From contig SLTJ01000028.1 of NCBI GenBank assembly GCA_004347685.1, forward strand, positions 1-64,000: a stretch of 64,000 nucleotides of DNA, read 5' to 3'. This DNA is from Clostridia bacterium. GTDB taxonomy: Bacteria > Bacillota > DSM-521 > Neomoorellales > SLTJ01. This document shows positions 43,006 through 51,522 of the stretch, piece after piece; positions within the stretch are counted from its first letter, which is position 1; every line of letters begins with the position of its first letter. The translations under genes and the position numbers were made by a program. Under the pieces are notes generated by a model. It ran no database searches. It saw only the letters and a list, made by a program, of their open reading frames with translations, and was not told the origin of the DNA.

Positions 43006-44256
43006 TTGTCATTACAGGTCAGGGTACAAAAACGCCGGGATGGCCTCGTCCTGGACGTTGACCTGGGAATTGGTTCCGGTATCACCGCCTTGCTGGGCCC
43101 CAGCGGGGCCGGCAAGAGCACGCTGCTGAACCTAGTGGCCGGGCTGGAAAAGCCGGATTCCGGGCGGATCGTGGCTGGTGGGCAGGTGTTCTTTGATTCC
43201 CATGCCCGGCCCCCGGTGGACCTCCCGCCCCACCGCCGCCGGGTAGGGTACGTCTTCCAGCAGCCGGCTCTCTTCCCGCACCTGGACGTATGGGCCAATA
43301 TTACCTACGGTGCCAACGGTCGGGCCTACATGGCCACTCGGGTGCCCGAACTGCTGCGACTGCTGCGCCTGGAGGGGCTGGAGCACCGCCGGGTAAGGGA
43401 ACTCTCGGGCGGCCAGCAGCAGCGGGTAGCCCTGGCCCGCACCCTGATGGCCAATCCGCGGCTTCTTCTTATGGACGAGCCTTTCAGCGCCCTGGATAAC
43501 CTGATCCGGCAGCGATTGCGGCGGGATCTTTTGGCGGTGAGAGAGGTTTTTTCCGCCCCCACGCTATTCGTCACCCATGACCTGGAGGAAGCCTTCAGCC
43601 TGGGGGAGAGGGTGGCGGTCATGGACCAGGGCCGCATCCTGCAGTACGGGCCCCGGGAAGAGGTTTACTATCGCCCGGCCTGCCGGCGGGTGGCCCGGTT
43701 TGTGGGCATGCGCAATATTTTTGACGCCAGGGTGGTGGCTGCCGACAGCCACGGCCTGCGCCTGCAGGGGCCGAAAATAGACGTGCTGGTGACCCCGGGG
43801 GAAGGGGTTGTACCCGCAGCAGGCCTGGCGGAGGGTGCCGGGCGCGGAGAGACAGTTACCGAGGAATCCGGTCCCGGGCCTGGAGGTGCCGCAAATCCCG
43901 TTTCTCGTGCCAGCCAGGTAGGGCCGCAGGGGGGCCGGCGGGCGGGGGAAGGACCCGGTGCTTGGCCGCGAAGCCCGCAAAGGATCTTCCCGGTGGGAAC
44001 AAACGTGGCCGTGGCCGTCCGGCCGGAGGAAATCACGCTCGCCGGTGGCCGCCAGGGGCCGAATATGATCGCGGGGGTAATCGTGCAGGTCATCCTCGAG
44101 GGCGCCATGCACCGCCTGCTGGTACGCTTTACCCATGATGCCTACGACCTGGAAGTGCTCCTGCCCTTCCGCACCTGCCTGGAAAATGGCCTGGCCGTCG
44201 GCTCCCGGGCCGCCTTTTACCTGGACCCCAGAGCCCTGCATATACTGTCTGAATAG
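43006..44256 (+). CDS. modC: Molybdate ABC transporter ATPase ModC, with long linker
   Basis: 416 residues from TTG 43006 (GGGGAG Shine-Dalgarno). ATPase: Walker A GPSGAGKST, signature [15 protein letters not shown], Walker B LLLMDEPFSALD, H-loop FVTHDLEEAF. The C-terminal TOBE/MOP part begins FVGMRNIFDARVV and resumes VGTNVAVAVRPEEITLAGG. Between them sits a ~60-residue Gly/Ala/Pro/Arg-rich insertion (EGAGRGETVTEESGPGPGGA and on) that makes the protein longer than the usual ~350 residues. It is low-complexity and probably a flexible loop. Confidence 0.92.
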   Translation: MSLQVRVQKRRDGLVLDVDLGIGSGITALLGPSGAGKSTLLNLVAGLEKPDSGRIVAGGQVFFDSHARPPVDLPPHRRRVGYVFQQPALFPHLDVWANITYGANGRAYMATRVPELLRLLRLEGLEHRRVRELSGGQQQRVALARTLMANPRLLLMDEPFSALDNLIRQRLRRDLLAVREVFSAPTLFVTHDLEEAFSLGERVAVMDQGRILQYGPREEVYYRPACRRVARFVGMRNIFDARVVAADSHGLRLQGPKIDVLVTPGEGVVPAAGLAEGAGRGETVTEESGPGPGGAANPVSRASQVGPQGGRRAGEGPGAWPRSPQRIFPVGTNVAVAVRPEEITLAGGRQGPNMIAGVIVQVILEGAMHRLLVRFTHDAYDLEVLLPFRTCLENGLAVGSRAAFYLDPRALHILSE

Positions 44257-44534
44257 GTGCCCGCGCTACCCCTCATGATTCGGGCTGAGATCAATATCTG
44301 CGCTTGGGAGTTGGTGGCCAGGAGCAAAATGGATAGTACGGAGATGATGCCCGGAGAGGTTACCGGGGGGGGCTCGCGGACCTGGAGACGTCCTCTTGTA
44401 TGTGCTGCCTGGTGATGGTAGAATGGTGGTGACAAGATAGGATGGACGGAGTGGGCGCCGGGTGCCGCTAGAGGAAATCGTCGCCTGGCATGGCTTCTGA
44501 TGGCGATTTCGGGCCTCTTCCCGGAAAACGTATT
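44257..44534. other. Intergenic region after modC
   Basis: About 280 bp with no recognisable gene, tRNA or repeat. It contains short purine-rich stretches (ACCGGGGGGGGCTCG) and possible promoter-like AT patches too weak to call. Confidence 0.4.
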
Positions 44535-44567
44535 AAGGCGGAGCCTGATGGGCCCCGCCTTGGTTTT
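44535..44567. terminator. Terminator between convergent modC and sleB-like genes
   Basis: AAGGCGG (44535-44541) pairs with CCGCCTT (44555-44561), followed by GGTTTTCT on the plus strand. Convergent gene order supports a shared terminator. Confidence 0.55.
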
Positions 44568-44578
44568 CTACGTGGCTT

Positions 44579-45349
44579 TTACGTGGCGAAATTGTGGTTG
44601 CCGATGGTGCGAATGACCGAGCGACTGTGGATCCAGTTGCTCCGGGAGACACTCCGGGGATTATAGAAATACAAGGAGCCACCGGTGGGATCGTAGCCGC
44701 TCATGGCTATTCTGGCTGCCGTATAAGCGCTTGTCGGGGGATTCCGGTAGACGGCCCCGTTTCTGACGCTCTCAAATTGGTTGGGTTGAAAGATCACCTC
44801 GTATACCGTATTGGGGAAGCGATCGCTTTCCACCCGGTTCAGAACCACGGCGCCCACGGCTACCTGGCCTAGCAGGGTTTCCCCCCTGGCTTCGGCGGCG
44901 ATAATCCTGGCCAGCCATTCTAGGGCTTTGTCCTGTGCTGGAACAAGCTCCGCCACCTTTGGTAGGTAGAGGATTTGCCCGGGGTAGATAGTGTTGGCCT
45001 CCAGACCATTACGTTCTCTGAGGGCCTGGACCGACACCCCATGCCGCTGGGCAATGCTCCACAGCGAGTCGCCGGTGGTGACCCGGTAAGTTTCAGGTTC
45101 CTCGGCGGCGGAATTAATAACCAGCCGCTGGCCCGGGAAGATTAGATCTGATTCCAGGCCGTTGGCAGATTTTAACTCCCCTACCGTGGTGGAGAACGTC
45201 TGGGCAATTTGCCACAATGACTCCCCTTTCTGGACGGTGTAGGTCTGGACCAGCGGTGCGGCTAGCGCGACCGAGCTGAACCAGATAACTGCCAGGGCCG
45301 CCACGGCCAGAGAAACCCTCAGGTTTTTTAACATACGGGAGAGAACCAA
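44579..45349 (-). CDS. LysM cell-wall hydrolase, SleB/CwlJ type
   Basis: 256 residues. Signal peptide (VAALAVIWFSSVALA), two LysM domains (YTVQKGESLWQIAQTFSTTV; YRVTTGDSLWSIAQRHGVSV), then a Hydrolase_2 domain: LARIIAAEARGETLLGQVAV with the catalytic Glu, VLNRVESDRFPNTVYEV, and GSLYFYNPRSV near the end. Spore-cortex lytic transglycosylases of this class degrade cortex at germination. TTG 45349 follows GGAAGG closely. Confidence 0.9.
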   Translation of the reverse strand: MVLSRMLKNLRVSLAVAALAVIWFSSVALAAPLVQTYTVQKGESLWQIAQTFSTTVGELKSANGLESDLIFPGQRLVINSAAEEPETYRVTTGDSLWSIAQRHGVSVQALRERNGLEANTIYPGQILYLPKVAELVPAQDKALEWLARIIAAEARGETLLGQVAVGAVVLNRVESDRFPNTVYEVIFQPNQFESVRNGAVYRNPPTSAYTAARIAMSGYDPTGGSLYFYNPRSVSRSNWIHSRSVIRTIGNHNFAT

Positions 45350-45434
45350 TCACCTTCCTCAAATATGGGTATACAATTATGCTTTCCAGTATTTCCTAAA
45401 TCTATACATGCGGGAAGAATAACGGGAAAGAATG

Positions 45435-45492
45435 TTGACTGGAAGGTGATCAGCCGTTACAATGGAGATGTAATCGGTACCCGGGTAGGGTA
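45435..45492 (+). promoter_or_regulatory. Promoter and possible copper-responsive operator of the HMA gene
   Basis: TTGACT (45435-45440) and TACAAT (45458-45463), 17-bp spacer, form a strong promoter. Downstream, TACCC-GGGTA-GGGTA (45478-45492) is an inverted repeat reminiscent of CsoR operators (TACCC...GGGTA), which fits a copper chaperone gene. Confidence 0.5.
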
Positions 45493-45513
45493 TAGAAGGG
45501 AGGTGCACTAGCG

Positions 45514-45720
45514 TTGGCTCAAGCTACGCTCCACATCGAAGGCATGTCTTGCCACCACTGTCAGATGGCGGTGGAAAAAGCCCTGCGTTCCCTGCCGGGA
45601 GTGAGTCAGGCCGAGGTAAACCTGGAGGCGGAGGCCGCCACGGTGGTCTACGACCCCGGGGTGGCGACCATCGAGGCCATGCGGGAGGCGGTTGATAAGG
45701 CCGGGTATAAGGTGGTCTAG
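45514..45720 (+). CDS. copZ: Heavy-metal-binding (HMA) protein, CopZ-like
   Basis: 68 residues, a single ferredoxin-fold HMA domain with the metal-binding GMSCHHCQMAVEKAL. It shuttles Cu(I), usually to a CopA ATPase, which is not in this window. TTG 45514 follows GAAGGGAGGTG. A role in supplying copper to the nearby cytochrome/respiratory genes is possible but not shown. Confidence 0.85.
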   Translation: MAQATLHIEGMSCHHCQMAVEKALRSLPGVSQAEVNLEAEAATVVYDPGVATIEAMREAVDKAGYKVV

Positions 45721-45934
45721 TCCGCCACTAAGGCCTCAGGTACCAGCCCGGTGGCGGGTTTGGAAGCGAGGGGCGATGTGGGTATGGGAACAGGTTTGCC
45801 GCCGGTCTCTCTTCCTCCTTCTCCTTCGCTTCTTTCGCCTATTTTTTCCGTAGCCTTTTTCATCGCCCCAGCAGGAATCCTGTGCAGTAAAGAGAAACAT
45901 GTAAGGGATTTTTACAACCGATTGGAGGTTGACA
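45721..45934 (+). other. Leader of the ccm cluster
   Basis: 214 bp with a long polypyrimidine tract (CTCTCTTCCTCCTTCTCC and on) and GGAGG before the next ATG. No gene and no confident promoter seen. Confidence 0.35.
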
Positions 45935-46984
45935 ATGAAAAAGCTGCGGGTTATGGTGGGCATCATCCTGGTGCTGGCCGGATTGCTGGCCGGCGTGCCG
46001 GAGGTCGCGGGGGCGCAGGCGCCTTTGCTGCCCATGAAACAGTTAGATGTATCCATATGGCCGGAATACGATAAGCCGCAAGTACTGGTAGTTTATAATG
46101 GGCTTTTGGAGAATAATACCGGCCAGCCCTTTACGGGGGAGGTTCGCTATCGCCTGCCCCAGGGAGCGCAGGTGAACATGGTTTGTGAGCTGGAAAAAGG
46201 TATGCTTTGCCAGCCATATGATACGGTCAAGCGGGATGACGGGACGCTGGAAGTGGTGTGGAAACCCTCCCGCACCCTTCAGCCCGGAGAAACCTTTCCG
46301 GTGATGTTTGAGTACTACTTTCAGCCGGTGAGCGGTGCCGGTGCGCGCGATTTGCAGGTGGCCTACCATGAGGCCTTTGATGTCCAGTCCCTGCAGGTGA
46401 GCGTGCAACAGCCCTTACGGGCGGAGAATTTTAAGGTAGAACCCGGGGCTGATTTTGTCTCCCAGGAGGAAGTTAACGGTACCCAGTTTACCAACCATAA
46501 TTACCGGCTAGGCCAGGTCCCGGCTGGGAAAGAACTGAACTTCGCCATTAGCTACAGCAAACCGGACGACAAGCCGTCGGTAACCGCTGCGGCCGGCAAC
46601 GGTGGCTCGGCAGCTCCGGCCGGCGGCGCGGCTGAAGCTGCCGCTTCGCCTTCGTCGTTCAACACCACCGTAATCATTGTTTTGGTGGCCTTTGTGGTTG
46701 TACTTGCGTTTTTTATCCTTTACGGTCGCCAGCAAACCTGGCAAAATCAGGACCGCCGGGGCCAGAAACAGAGTCCGGCCTATGCTGCCGGTGGTTCCCC
46801 CAAGGGGAGCAAGAAAGCCAGCGGAACTTCTGGTCCCGGACCAAAGGCGGCCAAAGGCGGTGGGGCGGTGAGCGGTACCATCCAGGAAGAGAAAAAGAAG
46901 ATTCGCCGGATGCTGCTGGATGGCAAGATAAGCGAGGATACCTACAAGAAGCTTCTCCAGCAGTTGGAAGAGGAAGGGCGCTGA
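45935..46984 (+). CDS. Secreted/membrane protein associated with cytochrome c maturation
   Basis: 349 residues. Signal peptide ending VAGAQA, an extracytoplasmic beta-rich domain (about 30-195; LLENNTGQPFTGEVRYRLPQ, LQPGETFPVMFEYYF), a Gly/Ala/Ser linker, one membrane helix (TTVIIVLVAFVVVLAFFILY) and a basic cytoplasmic tail ending in a SHOCT-like motif MLLDGKISEDTYKKLLQQLE. I do not recognise the family. It resembles the product at 50511 in architecture and sits at the head of the ccm operon, so a cofactor or apocytochrome-handling role is inferred. ATG 45935 follows GGAGG. Confidence 0.6.
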   Translation: MKKLRVMVGIILVLAGLLAGVPEVAGAQAPLLPMKQLDVSIWPEYDKPQVLVVYNGLLENNTGQPFTGEVRYRLPQGAQVNMVCELEKGMLCQPYDTVKRDDGTLEVVWKPSRTLQPGETFPVMFEYYFQPVSGAGARDLQVAYHEAFDVQSLQVSVQQPLRAENFKVEPGADFVSQEEVNGTQFTNHNYRLGQVPAGKELNFAISYSKPDDKPSVTAAAGNGGSAAPAGGAAEAAASPSSFNTTVIIVLVAFVVVLAFFILYGRQQTWQNQDRRGQKQSPAYAAGGSPKGSKKASGTSGPGPKAAKGGGAVSGTIQEEKKKIRRMLLDGKISEDTYKKLLQQLEEEGR

Positions 46985-47012
46985 AGCTAGGGGGTTCGAA
47001 GGGGGTACCGGA

Positions 47013-47432
47013 ATGAAATCAAGACAGAAAGTGACCATCGGCGTACTGGTGGTGGCGGCTGCGGTCGCCTATCTGATGATTACCGGGTTCAGCACGGCCA
47101 GCCAGCAGGTGAGCATCAAGGACATGCTGGCGCGCGGTCAGGAACTGGGAGGGCAATACCTGCTCACGGAAGGGACGTTGCTCCAGGATACGGTGCAGTG
47201 GGACAGCCAGAAGATCGAGTTGCGTTTTTCCCTGGCTGATTTTGAGGAACCGGACAAGCTGCTGCCGGTGGTATATGAGGGGATAAAACCGGACAACTTT
47301 TCTCAAGGAACCCAGGCCGTGGTCGAGGGGTATTATGACCCACAGGCCGGCGTTTTCAAGGCGGAGAAGCTGACCACCAAATGTCCCAGCAAGTACGAAG
47401 CCGCGACCGGGGGAGGGACCCCGGCAAAATAG
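47013..47432 (+). CDS. ccmE: Cytochrome c maturation haem chaperone CcmE, cysteine type
   Basis: 139 residues: an N-terminal anchor (VTIGVLVVAAAVAYLMI) and the OB-fold domain (GGQYLLTEGTLL, LPVVYEGIKPDNF, AVVEGYYDPQAGVFKAEKLT). The haem-binding site reads C124-PSK-Y128 (Cx3Y), the cysteine variant known from archaea and sulfate reducers (system I*), not the Hx3Y of proteobacteria. ATG 47013 follows GGGGGTACC weakly. It receives haem from CcmC and delivers it through CcmF. Confidence 0.92.
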   Translation: MKSRQKVTIGVLVVAAAVAYLMITGFSTASQQVSIKDMLARGQELGGQYLLTEGTLLQDTVQWDSQKIELRFSLADFEEPDKLLPVVYEGIKPDNFSQGTQAVVEGYYDPQAGVFKAEKLTTKCPSKYEAATGGGTPAK

Positions 47433-47484
47433 GTGAAGGTGACGGCGGGGTGGCGGGACGGTGGTTTTCTTGAAACCGCGTGAT

Positions 47485-47531
47485 CTAACCCCCAACCCCC
47501 AACCCCCAACTTCTAATTTCTAACTTCCAAT
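47485..47531 (-). repeat. Heptanucleotide repeat tract, site 6 (longest)
   Basis: On the plus strand TAACCCC CAACCCC, CAACCCC CAACTTC, TAATTTC TAACTTC, CAATCGC: about seven 7-bp units in the gap between ccmE and ccmF, opposite in orientation to sites 2, 4 and 5. Confidence 0.75.
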
Positions 47532-47546
47532 CGCAGGAGGTAGGGT

Positions 47547-49568
47547 ATGGTAGACGTAGGTTATCTGGCGATACTGCTCGGGCTATGCGTCAGCGTTTAT
47601 GCGGCGGTGGCCACCGTTACGGGTGCCCGCCAGGGTAACGAACGTATACTCAGGAGCGCCCGGGGAGGAGCGGCATCGGCAGCTATCCTGGCCAGCGTCG
47701 CCGGGGTAATTCTGGTATACTTTTTGGTCACCAGCAACTTCCGCATTCTTTACGTATGGCAATACACTTCCTCCGATCTACCGGCTTTTTACAAGTTTTC
47801 CGCGCTGTGGGCCGGCAATGCCGGGTCTTTACTCTTGTGGGTGTGGGTGTTGAGCATTTACTGGGCCATCGTGGCCAACTCCAGGCGTTTCCAGGAGCGC
47901 TTGGCCATTCCCTATGTTTCGGCCATCCTGGCGATTAACAGCGTCTTCTTCTTTTTCCTGCTGGCCTTTGTCGAGAACCCCTTTGCCCTGGTGCCCGGCG
48001 GGGTAACGCCGGCCGAAGGCAACGGCCTGAACCCGCTTCTGCAGAACCCGGGGATGGTTTTCCATCCGGTCACGCTCTACCTGGGCTATGTGGGCTTTGC
48101 CATCCCTTATGCCTATGCCATGGGCGCCCTTATCACTCGCCAGGTAGACGACCTGTGGATCAAGGTCACCCGGCGCTGGACGATAATCGCCTGGCTCTTT
48201 TTGACCTTGGGGAACCTGTACGGCGCCCAGTGGGCTTACGTGGAGCTTGGCTGGGGAGGATACTGGGGCTGGGATCCGGTAGAAAATGCCTCTTTTATCC
48301 CCTGGCTGACGGGCACAGCCTTTCTCCACTCCGTAATGGTGCAGGAGCGTAAGGATATGCTGAAGACCTGGAACATGCTGCTGATCATCATTACCTACGC
48401 CCTGACCATTTTTGGCACCTTCCTGGTACGCAGCGGGGTGGTGACCTCGGTACATGCCTTCGCCGGTTCGGCGTTAGGGCCCTATCTCCTCGGGTTCATG
48501 GGCCTGATGCTGATCTTCTCCCTGTATCTCTTGGTGGACAGGTTGAAGCTTTTGCAGGAAGGGCGCGAATTCGAGTCCTATCTGTCCAAGGAAGCGAGCT
48601 TCCTGGTAAACAATCTGCTCTTGGTGGGGGCGGCCTTTGCCACCTTTTGGGGCACCATCTTCCCCCTGATCTCAGAGGCTGTCCGCGGGGTCAAGGTTAC
48701 GGTGGGACCGCCCTACTTCGAGCAGGTGGACGGGCCCATCCTCCTGGCCATGCTGTTTGTGCTGGGGGTATGTCCGCTTATCGCTTGGCAGAAGGCCAAC
48801 TGGAAGAACCTGCGGGAGAGCTTTTCCCTCCCCCTGGCTTCAGCCGTGGTCTTTGCCATCATCCTGGTTTTTGCTGTGCCGGGGGCGGACTGGCGGGCCG
48901 TCAGCGGCTTTGCGGTGGCCTTCTTCGTGCTGGCCACTATTTTTCTCGAGTTTTTCCGTGGGGTGCGGGTCCGCGCCCGCATGACCGGGGAGCGGGCACT
49001 GACGGCCCTTGGCCGCCTGGTCTGGCGGAACCGGCGTCGCTACGGCGGGTATATGGTGCACCTCGGGGTGGTAATGATTGCCTTTGCCGTAGTGGGGTCC
49101 ACCTTTTTTATGCACGAAGTGACGCGGACAGTTAATGCCGGGGAAGTCATTACAGTCGGCGACTATGCCCTGACCTACCAGGGGATGGATTACCGCCAGG
49201 AAGGGCGAAACACCGTCTATTTCGCTAATCTCGCGGTAAAGAAGGGGACCCGGGACTTGGGCGTGGTGCGGCCGGAAAAGGTGGAGTACGCCAACTGGCC
49301 GGAAATGTCATCCGAGGTGGCCATTATGGGCAGCCTCAAGGAAGACCTCTACGTTATCCTTTCCGGTTGGGGAAATTACGGGCGGGAGGCCACCATCGAA
49401 GTCCACGTCAACCCGCTGGTGAGCTGGCTTTGGATCGGTGGTTACGTCCTGGTTCTGGGCACCATCCTGGCTGTCTGGCCGGGTCGCGATCGCACCCTGG
49501 GTGTGCGCTATGCCAGTGCCAGTACCCCCAGAGGGTGGATAAGTGAGGAAAATGATAGAGGCGTCTAG
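47547..49568 (+). CDS. ccmF: Cytochrome c haem lyase CcmF
   Basis: 673 residues, about 15 membrane helices. The WWD domain binding haem reads WGGYWGWDPVENASFIPWLT; conserved periplasmic histidines appear in NPGMVFHPVTLYLGYVGFAIPY and LHSVMVQERKDMLKTWN. It attaches haem from CcmE to CxxCH apocytochromes. ATG 47547 follows AGGAGGTAGGG. The C-terminal extracytoplasmic domain (about 530-645) is typical of CcmF. Confidence 0.95.
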   Translation: MVDVGYLAILLGLCVSVYAAVATVTGARQGNERILRSARGGAASAAILASVAGVILVYFLVTSNFRILYVWQYTSSDLPAFYKFSALWAGNAGSLLLWVWVLSIYWAIVANSRRFQERLAIPYVSAILAINSVFFFFLLAFVENPFALVPGGVTPAEGNGLNPLLQNPGMVFHPVTLYLGYVGFAIPYAYAMGALITRQVDDLWIKVTRRWTIIAWLFLTLGNLYGAQWAYVELGWGGYWGWDPVENASFIPWLTGTAFLHSVMVQERKDMLKTWNMLLIIITYALTIFGTFLVRSGVVTSVHAFAGSALGPYLLGFMGLMLIFSLYLLVDRLKLLQEGREFESYLSKEASFLVNNLLLVGAAFATFWGTIFPLISEAVRGVKVTVGPPYFEQVDGPILLAMLFVLGVCPLIAWQKANWKNLRESFSLPLASAVVFAIILVFAVPGADWRAVSGFAVAFFVLATIFLEFFRGVRVRARMTGERALTALGRLVWRNRRRYGGYMVHLGVVMIAFAVVGSTFFMHEVTRTVNAGEVITVGDYALTYQGMDYRQEGRNTVYFANLAVKKGTRDLGVVRPEKVEYANWPEMSSEVAIMGSLKEDLYVILSGWGNYGREATIEVHVNPLVSWLWIGGYVLVLGTILAVWPGRDRTLGVRYASASTPRGWISEENDRGV

Positions 49569-49582
49569 GAGGTGGAGAACAG

Positions 49583-50095
49583 GTGCGTAACCGAGGGTGG
49601 CAGCGGGCGGCAATCGCGGCGTTGGCGGGAGTGGTGTTGGCGGTTATCCTGGCCGGGTCCGGCGCAGGGCGCAGCTACGCCGCCCAGGGGGTTGATGAGA
49701 CCCTTTTTAAGAAAATAGAGGCCAACCTGATGTGTACCGATGGGTGTGGCATGCCGTTAGCCACTTGTGACAACGCCACCGCCCAGAACATGCGCCAGCA
49801 GATTCGCGAGCAGTTGGCGGCGGGGCTTACGGAACAGGAGATCTATTCCTATATGGTCGGGATTTACGGGGAAGAGGTCATGGCCGCTCCGCCCCCTCAC
49901 GTGCCTTTTAACCTTGTCGCCTGGGTAATGCCCTTTCTGGCCATCCTGGCCGGGGCCTTGATTATTTATCTGGCTCTGGATCGCTGGGTTTTTGACCGCC
50001 GCCAGGCTGCTCACCGGGAGCCTGACGCGGCCGAAGAAGCCGATCTTGAGGCCTATGAAGGCGTGTTGCAGCGGGAGATGAAGAAGTACTTGTAG
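49583..50095 (+). CDS. ccmH: Cytochrome c maturation thiol protein CcmH/NrfF-like
   Basis: 170 residues: signal peptide, a small helical domain with cysteines C51, C55 and C62 (LMCTDGCGMPLATCD), IREQLAAGLTEQEIYSYMVG and a C-terminal membrane helix. The usual LRCxxC motif is changed to a Cx3C plus a third cysteine, as in other non-proteobacterial versions. It should keep apocytochrome CxxCH thiols reduced. GTG 49583 follows GGAGGTG. Confidence 0.85.
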   Translation: MRNRGWQRAAIAALAGVVLAVILAGSGAGRSYAAQGVDETLFKKIEANLMCTDGCGMPLATCDNATAQNMRQQIREQLAAGLTEQEIYSYMVGIYGEEVMAAPPPHVPFNLVAWVMPFLAILAGALIIYLALDRWVFDRRQAAHREPDAAEEADLEAYEGVLQREMKKYL

Positions 50096-50112
50096 TTAGA
50101 AGGAGGGTTGGC

Positions 50113-50499
50113 ATGGACCCCTTGACGCTGGTGGTAGGCCTGGCGCTGGTCGTGGTGGTTGCTTATCTGGTGGGGGCTCCGCTGCTGCGGGCCGAGCCGG
50201 AGTCTCCCGACCTGGAGCCGGAGTGGCGAGAAGAGGAAGAACTGGAAACGCGGCGTGAGGCTGTTTTTACCACCCTGGGAGAGATAGAGTTTGACTACCA
50301 GATGGGCAAGCTTTCGCAGGGTGACTACGAATCCCTTAGCCGGGAATATAAGCGCCAGGCCGTGCAAGTCCTGCAGGAAGAAGAAAAAGAAATGGAGGGC
50401 CCGGTGGCCCCTGGTGGCTCCATAGAAGCTGAAATAGAAAAGGAAATTGAGGCGGAGATAGCCCGGGAACTGGCCCAGATCCGGCAGCAAAAGGGATGA
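50113..50499 (+). CDS. Small CcmI-like membrane protein
   Basis: 128 residues: an N-terminal membrane helix (LTLVVGLALVVVVAYLVG), then a charged coiled region with TLGEIEFDYQMGKLSQGDYE and SLSREYKRQAV, a pattern found at the N-terminal end of CcmI/CycH. No TPR domain follows. It ends in a Glu-rich coil. Probably a scaffold in the haem lyase complex. ATG 50113 follows AGGAGGG. Confidence 0.7.
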   Translation: MDPLTLVVGLALVVVVAYLVGAPLLRAEPESPDLEPEWREEEELETRREAVFTTLGEIEFDYQMGKLSQGDYESLSREYKRQAVQVLQEEEKEMEGPVAPGGSIEAEIEKEIEAEIARELAQIRQQKG

Positions 50500-50510
50500 G
50501 GGGGAAGAAT

Positions 50511-51491
50511 ATGCGGTGGTGGGTATGGAGGTGGACGGCGGCCGCCCGGCTGCTGATAGCCCTGGTCGTCCTGCTGCAGGTGCCGGCAGTGGCCAGGGCG
50601 GAAACACAGGTATCCCCCGGGGTGCAGGTGGGGATGTATCACCTGATCCTGGGCGAGACCCAGGATCACAAACTGACGGTGCAAGAAAACGTCATTCTGG
50701 ACAATGCGAGGACGGAAGCCATCTCCCTGAAGGAGCCCTTGCGTCTGTACTTGCCAGCCGGTGCCGCCGGCCCGCAGGTCAAGAGCAGTCTCCAGACGGC
50801 CATTAATAACGGGGTTGTGGAGATCAGCGGGGAACTGCCTCCCGGAAATAGCGCCGTGGCTTACAGTTACGAACTCACGTCGGATACCCCCCATTTTGAC
50901 CTCTCCCGGCAGGTGGGTCTGGATGTGGGGCAGATTTATCTGTTCACGCCCGGTAACGGCGGCTTCAGCATTTTCGGGGACCAGGTCGCTGATCTGGGCC
51001 TGGCTCAGGTTAACGGCCAGGAGTACCATGTTTTTGCCACCGGGAAGGTAACTGCCGGGAGCCAGGTACAGATGCTGGCCACTGCCGGAGCCGGTGGCGG
51101 GAGTTCTAGCGCACCGGGCGGGCCGGTACCGGAGAGTTCCCCCAAGTTTCACAACCAGTCCCATATCCGCTTCTGGAACCAGTCACCTTTTGCCGGAATC
51201 AACGCGCACCTTTTCCTGGCAATAGTGATAGCCGTCCCGGTGGCCATTCTCGTTTATTACCTGCGCAGCCGCCGCCGGCAGGCTCCAGGGGGGGCTGCCG
51301 GGACGGCGGACGACGAGCAGGTATTTCAGCGCCTCCGGGCTCGGGAAAAGGTTCTTTTGGAGCACCTGGCCGAGCTAGAGGACAAGCTCAGCCGGCAGGA
51401 ACTTGACCAGGTTGAATACGAACGGCTGCGGGAAATATATAGGAAGAAACTGGTGGAGGTAAAGCTGCACCTGCGTCAATTCGCCGGGTAG
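50511..51491 (+). CDS. Second ccm-associated membrane protein of unknown family
   Basis: 326 residues from ATG 50511 (GGGGGAAG). Signal peptide, extracytoplasmic domain (about 35-225, LSRQVGLDVGQIYLFTPG), a membrane helix (LFLAIVIAVPVAILVYYL) and a cytoplasmic coiled segment (LLEHLAELEDKLSRQELDQV, EYERLREIYRKKLVEVK). Same architecture as the protein at 45935, and the tail resembles that of the CcmI-like protein. I do not recognise the family; being inside the ccm operon suggests an assembly role. Confidence 0.6.
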   Translation: MRWWVWRWTAAARLLIALVVLLQVPAVARAETQVSPGVQVGMYHLILGETQDHKLTVQENVILDNARTEAISLKEPLRLYLPAGAAGPQVKSSLQTAINNGVVEISGELPPGNSAVAYSYELTSDTPHFDLSRQVGLDVGQIYLFTPGNGGFSIFGDQVADLGLAQVNGQEYHVFATGKVTAGSQVQMLATAGAGGGSSSAPGGPVPESSPKFHNQSHIRFWNQSPFAGINAHLFLAIVIAVPVAILVYYLRSRRRQAPGGAAGTADDEQVFQRLRAREKVLLEHLAELEDKLSRQELDQVEYERLREIYRKKLVEVKLHLRQFAG

Positions 51492-51522
51492 GGGGCCAGT
51501 TGCAATAATTGAAGCCATTGGC

